A stretch of 64,000 nucleotides of DNA, taken from assembly GCA_043803805.1 (NCBI GenBank), contig JAZDJP010000056.1, forward strand, positions 21,559 through 85,558. The letters run 5' to 3'. Source of the stretch: JAZDJP01 sp043803805 (GTDB taxonomy: Bacteria; Planctomycetota; JAZDJP01). Of the stretch, positions 60,610 to 64,000 are shown piece after piece. Each line of letters starts with the position of its first letter. Within the stretch, counting starts at the first letter, position 1. Both the position numbers and the translations under genes were made by a program. Below the pieces are notes generated by a model, which was not told the DNA's origin, did no database searches, and saw nothing but the letters and a program-made list of their open reading frames with translations.

Positions 60610-61001
60610 GAACGCAACGCGCCATTTCGACATTGTTCATTGTGGCCGCCATCTACGACGGGTTGCTTGGCGCCGCGTTCCTGTTCGCAAGTGACATCGT
60701 GTTCCAACGGTGTGATGTGACATCGCCGAATCATCCGGGTTACGTGCAGTTTCCGGCGGCCTTGCTGATGACCTTCGCGGTTATGTTTGTCGCCATTGCC
60801 ATGAATCCGGTCCGAAACCGCAACCTCATTCCATACGGCATCCTTCTGAAGATTTCGTACTGTGGGGTGGTCTTGTTTCATTGGCTAAACACCGGAATCC
60901 CAAACATGTGGAAACCGTTCTGCATTTTCGACCTTGTCTTCCTGATTCTCTTCGCGTGGGCATGGGGATCGATTCGGGCCGATGCGACCCGCAATGAATA
61001 A
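60606..61001 (+). CDS. Small four-TM membrane protein, third gene of the radical-SAM operon
   Basis: 131 residues. TM helices at about 8-28, 49-67, 78-95 and 104-123. A conserved-looking DVTSPNHPGYVQFPAALLMT segment joins the first two. The ATG overlaps the radical-SAM stop (ATGA). Its size and helix number match the first gene of the operon, but sequence similarity is not evident. Unknown function. Confidence 0.65.
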   Translation: MRTQRAISTLFIVAAIYDGLLGAAFLFASDIVFQRCDVTSPNHPGYVQFPAALLMTFAVMFVAIAMNPVRNRNLIPYGILLKISYCGVVLFHWLNTGIPNMWKPFCIFDLVFLILFAWAWGSIRADATRNE

Positions 61002-61302
61002 TCGGCCGAAATCATGCGGTGATGATCGGGCATCGCTTCCGTCCGTCGGGCCGGCCGGCGGATGTTCGTTCCCGCGTCGGAATGGAAATTTTCTTTAACT
61101 CGAGGGGTGGTTTGATACGATGCACTTTAAGAAGTCGGCGAGTCGGCGAGTCAGCGAGTCGGAGAGTCTCGGAGTCTGGCGAACTCTTGAACTCTAGAAC
61201 TCGCGAACTTCTTTATAGAATTGCTTATGGGTTTTCTGATGGGGTTTCTGCGAGCGACGTTTCACGAGTCACGAGCGACGGCATACAAGCGGCATACCAG
61301 GT
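61002..61302. other. Gene-free spacer carrying a GCGAGTC repeat upstream of the tRNA gene
   Basis: Apart from the repeat at 61134-61206, it contains a short directly repeated CGAGCGACG (about 61251 and 61272) just upstream of the tRNA. An open frame (61019-61312) runs through the repeat but has no protein-like features. Confidence 0.4.
61134..61206 (+). repeat. GCGAGTC-type quasi-palindromic repeat, intergenic copy
   Basis: Four units of CGAGTCNG, then GAGTCTCGGAGTCTGG, then GAACTCTT, GAACTCTA, GAACTCGC. Same unit order and length as the copy in tilS. The 8-nt period is clear. Confidence 0.8.
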
Positions 61303-61378
61303 GGGGGCGTAGCTCAATTGGGAGAGCGCAGCGTTCGCAATGCTGAGGTTGCCGGTTCGATCCCGGTCGCCTCCACCA
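61303..61378 (+). tRNA. tRNA-Ala (anticodon CGC)
   Basis: 76 nt with encoded CCA. Acceptor GGGGGCG pairs with CGCCTCC, including the G3-U70 wobble that marks alanine tRNAs. D-stem GCTC/GAGC, anticodon stem CAGCG/TGCTG with loop TTCGCAA (anticodon CGC, reads GCG), and T-arm GCCGG-TTCGATC-CCGGT are all intact. Confidence 0.95.
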
Positions 61379-61404
61379 TAATTCATTGAAACGGTAAAAA
61401 CACG

Positions 61405-61433
61405 GTAGGGGCGGGTTTCAAACCCGCCCTTGC
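61405..61433. repeat. GTAGGGGCGGGTTT palindrome, second copy
   Basis: GTAGGGGCGGGTTT-C-AAACCCGCCCTTGC; two positions near the end of the right arm differ from the perfect copy at 20757-20785. It lies 27 nt after the tRNA. Confidence 0.8.
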
Positions 61434-61482
61434 GTTCATGAGAGTTGTGGAAATCTTCCTGCCAATCTCCCCGGTCGGTTGA

Positions 61483-61488
61483 TAAAAT
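61483..61488 (+). promoter_or_regulatory. -10-like element 8 nt before the VWA-gene ATG
   Basis: TAAAAT, then CCCCGTAT and the ATG at 61497. No ribosome binding site lies between. Confidence 0.4.
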
Positions 61489-61496
61489 CCCCGTAT

Positions 61497-64000
61497 ATGG
61501 TTGAACGGTCCTGGATTCTTCTGCTGGTCATCCCGGCGGCAGTCCTGGTTTTCGTCGCGGCGACGCGGTTTTCCCTTCGGGGGTGGCGTTGGTCCCAACG
61601 GACTGCCGGAATTTTTCTCCGGACGGCGCTTGTGGCGCTGGTGCTCGGAGCTCTGGCCGCCCCGCGCCTGTTCCTGAAGGGCGGTGTCCCGGAGGCCGTT
61701 CTCGTCGTGGATGTGTCCGAAAGCATGCGCGCCGGAGGAGTGGAATCCCTCATGGCGGATCTCCGGGATGACATCGGAAGGTTTCCCGCCGATACCCGGA
61801 TGTCCGTGGTGGTTTTTGGCGGTGAGGCGCGAGTTCTCCTTTCCCCGCGTCCCCGCGCGGACGTCCGGCCCGAGACGGTCGCGGCGGCGGTCAAGGGGCT
61901 TTTGTCGGGATTGACGGCCCCCGGGGCGCCTCCCGGCGGGGCGAGCGACGCGGAAAAGGCCCTGCGCCTGGCCCGGACGCTCTTTTCCGGCGGAGGACAG
62001 CGCATCATTTATTTTTACACGGATGGCCGGTTGAACCGCGGCGACGCCGCCGCGGAGGCGGAGGCCCTGCGGAAGGATGGCGGTGTGCTCATCGCGGATG
62101 TGGTGACGCATCCCTCGGCGGGGGACCCGCGTCTGGGGCGCATCCGGGCGCCGGTCGAGATCCCGGAGGGGGAGCCTTTCGACGCGGATGTGGAGGTGTC
62201 CGCCCCCCGGGAGCAGGCCGGCCGGGTGCGGTTTTTCCGGGACGGATACCGGGTGGAGGAACGCGATGTGGTCCTTTCGGCGGGAGCGGGCACGGTGCGT
62301 TTCCCGAACCTCCGGCTCAACGCCGGCTACCATGAACTGCGGGCGGAACTGGATGCGCCGGGGGACGCCGAGAACCGCAACAACACGACGCTCGCGGCGG
62401 TGACCGTCACGGGGCCGCCGCGGGTGCTGATCATTGGCGGCGGCGCCGAGGACACCCGGCACCTGGAGGCGGCCCTCGCGGCGGAGGGCATCGCCACCGA
62501 GACGCGTCCCGCCGAGGCCGCCCCGCGCGAGGTTCCGGAAATCCTGAATTTTTCCGCCGTTCTCCTGGTCAACGTCCCGGCCAAACGCCTCGGGGAGCCC
62601 GCCATGGCGCTTCTCCGGCGTTACGCGGAGGATTACGGCGGCGGGGTGGCCATGATCGGCGGGGATGAGAGCTTCGGGCTCGGGGATTACGCCCGGACGC
62701 CCGTGGCGGACCTCCTGCCGGTGCGCATCCCCATGAAGAAGAAGGTGGAAATCTCCAATCTCGCCCTGGTGCTGGTGGTGGACCGTTCGGGAAGCATGCA
62801 GGGGGAGAAGATCGGCTTGGCGAAGGAAGCCGCCATCCGCACGGCGGAGATCCTGAAAAAATCGGATCTCATCGGGGTGGCGGCCTTCGACACCGTTCCG
62901 CGCTGGGTCCTCGAGCCCACCCCCGCCGGGGAGACGGATCGCATCGCGCGGCAGGTGGCGCGCCTGACGGAGGGCGGGGGGACGGACATCCACCCGGCCC
63001 TGAAGATGGCGTTCCAGGGGCTTCGCAAGGTGGAGGCCCAGCTCAAGCATGTGATTCTTCTCTCGGACGGCCAGACCCAGTTCGGGGATTTTCAGGGACT
63101 TGTCAGTTCCATGACCGCCGAGGGCATCACCGTTTCCACGGTCGCCATCGGGGAGGATTCGGACAAGGTGCTTCTGGCGAACATCGCGCGATGGGGGAAC
63201 GGGCGGTTCTACTACACGGCGAATTTTCAGGAAATCCCCCAGATTTTCACCAAGGAGACCATCAAGGCCTCCCGCGCCATGCTCGTGGAGAAACCCGTCA
63301 AGGCCGTGGTCGGGGCGCCGGCTTCGTTCCTGGCGGGGCTTTCGCTTCCGGGCCTGCCGTTTCTCTATGGATACGTGGCGACGTCCCCCCGGGACGGGGC
63401 GATGGTGCATCTGGCCACGGAGAACGGAGACCCGCTCCTGGCGTCGTGGCGGTACGGACTGGGACGGACGCTGGCTTGGACAAGCGACGCCTCGGCGCGG
63501 TGGGCCGCCGACTGGGTGAAATCCCCGCTGTTTTCCAAGTTCTGGGCGCAGTGCGTCCGGGGACTGCTTCCCGGCGGCATCCGGGGCGGGGATGTCCTGG
63601 CCACGACGCGGGTGATGATCCGCCGGGGAATCGCCGGAGTGGAGGTGGAGGCGCGGGATCGTCTCGGACGACCCCTTGAAGACATCGAGAACCTCTGGTG
63701 GGTGGAGACCCCCGCGGGGGAGCGCCGGCCCCTGGCGGTCCGGGAGGCCGGGGTCGGCCGCTACCGGGCCGCGTTTCCAGTGGAGGAGTACGGGCGGTTC
63801 TACCGGGTTGGAGTGGCCCAGGAGCGTGGCGGCGCGTCCGCCAATCGCATGGTGTATGGCGTCATCGAACCCTTTCCCCCGGAATTCGCCGCATCGGACG
63901 ATGCCGGGGCGGAAATCCTGGCGGCGGCGCGGAGCACCGGCGGGGGGCCGCGGGGGACGATTCCCCCCCGGCAGACCGCCAGACGGGATGAACGGGCCGT
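61497..64000 (+). CDS. Large membrane protein with two VWA-like domains and a glutamine-amidotransferase-like domain (3' partial)
   Basis: Open from the ATG at 61497 to the window end (834 codons seen, no stop). Two N-terminal TM helices (about 6-23 and 39-58) precede a first VWA with VVDVSESM (about 69-76). A beta-sandwich and a GATase-like Rossmann region follow (VLIIGGG at about 311, and VAMIGGDESFGLGDYARTPV), then a second canonical VWA with LVVDRSGSMQGEK (about 423) and ILLSDGQTQFG. A further beta-rich region, after a hydrophobic LAGLSLPGLPFLYG stretch, continues to the edge. Same domain order as the protein at 21401-23953, so the two are paralogues. The function is unknown; an envelope-associated scaffold is inferred. 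Confidence 0.85.
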   Translation, partial: MVERSWILLLVIPAAVLVFVAATRFSLRGWRWSQRTAGIFLRTALVALVLGALAAPRLFLKGGVPEAVLVVDVSESMRAGGVESLMADLRDDIGRFPADTRMSVVVFGGEARVLLSPRPRADVRPETVAAAVKGLLSGLTAPGAPPGGASDAEKALRLARTLFSGGGQRIIYFYTDGRLNRGDAAAEAEALRKDGGVLIADVVTHPSAGDPRLGRIRAPVEIPEGEPFDADVEVSAPREQAGRVRFFRDGYRVEERDVVLSAGAGTVRFPNLRLNAGYHELRAELDAPGDAENRNNTTLAAVTVTGPPRVLIIGGGAEDTRHLEAALAAEGIATETRPAEAAPREVPEILNFSAVLLVNVPAKRLGEPAMALLRRYAEDYGGGVAMIGGDESFGLGDYARTPVADLLPVRIPMKKKVEISNLALVLVVDRSGSMQGEKIGLAKEAAIRTAEILKKSDLIGVAAFDTVPRWVLEPTPAGETDRIARQVARLTEGGGTDIHPALKMAFQGLRKVEAQLKHVILLSDGQTQFGDFQGLVSSMTAEGITVSTVAIGEDSDKVLLANIARWGNGRFYYTANFQEIPQIFTKETIKASRAMLVEKPVKAVVGAPASFLAGLSLPGLPFLYGYVATSPRDGAMVHLATENGDPLLASWRYGLGRTLAWTSDASARWAADWVKSPLFSKFWAQCVRGLLPGGIRGGDVLATTRVMIRRGIAGVEVEARDRLGRPLEDIENLWWVETPAGERRPLAVREAGVGRYRAAFPVEEYGRFYRVGVAQERGGASANRMVYGVIEPFPPEFAASDDAGAEILAAARSTGGGPRGTIPPRQTARRDERA

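Noticed and set aside
61134..61206. Short-period GAGTC/GAACTC array as a CRISPR array
   Set aside because: The period is only 8 nt, there are no unique spacers and no cas genes; it is a quasi-palindromic repeat element.
61019..61312. 97-aa ORF between the radical-SAM operon and the tRNA
   Set aside because: It reads through the GCGAGTC repeat and into the tRNA, with no ribosome binding site and no protein-like composition.

Overview
This 64 kb window is one contiguous piece of a high-GC bacterial chromosome with conserved housekeeping blocks separated by accessory genes. kdsA (Kdo-8-phosphate synthesis) points to an LPS-type, Gram-negative envelope, and mqnA points to menaquinone made by the futalosine route. 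Several protein types are typical of uncultivated PVC-like, Hydrogenedentota-like or Sumerlaeota-like lineages: WD40 propellers, large VWA proteins, HAF-type repeats, an EF-hand repeat protein, and GH123-like DUF4091, GH78 and GH2 enzymes. The sequence alone does not fix the phylum, so that placement is inference. No prophage, transposase gene, CRISPR array or rRNA operon was seen. One tRNA (Ala, anticodon CGC) is present.

Layout. 1-4.7 kb: a partial, frameshifted large Ig/HAF/hydrolase protein, a membrane-anchored partner, and a decayed copy of that partner. 4.8-11.6 kb: an envelope and housekeeping operon, purA-uppS-cdsA-phoH-pgpH-ybeY. 11.8-14.3 kb: a GH78 rhamnosidase. 14.4-18.6 kb: TPR protein, birA, nadC, a DUF5674 pair and a small membrane protein. 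18.7-25.4 kb: uvrB, dcd, a VWA protein and a divergent membrane-anchored repeat protein. 25.4-31.8 kb: kdsA, then pabB-pabC-nif3-release-factor-like, a YdeI fragment and an MFS exporter. 31.8-36.5 kb: mqnA, a rhomboid protease, and hisD-hisC-hisB on the minus strand. 36.5-48.4 kb: two DUF4091 proteins, two tandem MFS-WD40 hybrids, transketolase and an Ldh-family oxidoreductase. 48.4-54.8 kb: a glycan block (GT2, GT-C, secreted GH2, GT-C). 54.9-64 kb: M19 dipeptidase, EF-hand protein, CPBP protease, tilS, a three-gene radical-SAM/B12 operon, the tRNA, and a second large VWA protein cut by the window end.

The most unusual coding feature is the tandem pair of major-facilitator transporters (38252-43546). 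Each carries a complete seven-bladed WD40 propeller inserted between TM7 and TM8. By MFS topology that loop is extracytoplasmic, so these look like transporter-sensor (transceptor) hybrids.

At DNA level the window is seeded with several families of short interspersed palindromic repeats. One copy sits in frame inside tilS and adds about 30 residues between the PP-loop and the conserved HFHHG segment. Another family supplies the stop codons of kdsA and the MFS exporter gene. A further pattern is a -10-like hexamer ending 6-8 nt before an ATG that has no ribosome binding site (purA, pabB, hisD, the CPBP gene, tilS, the last VWA gene), which suggests leaderless mRNAs.
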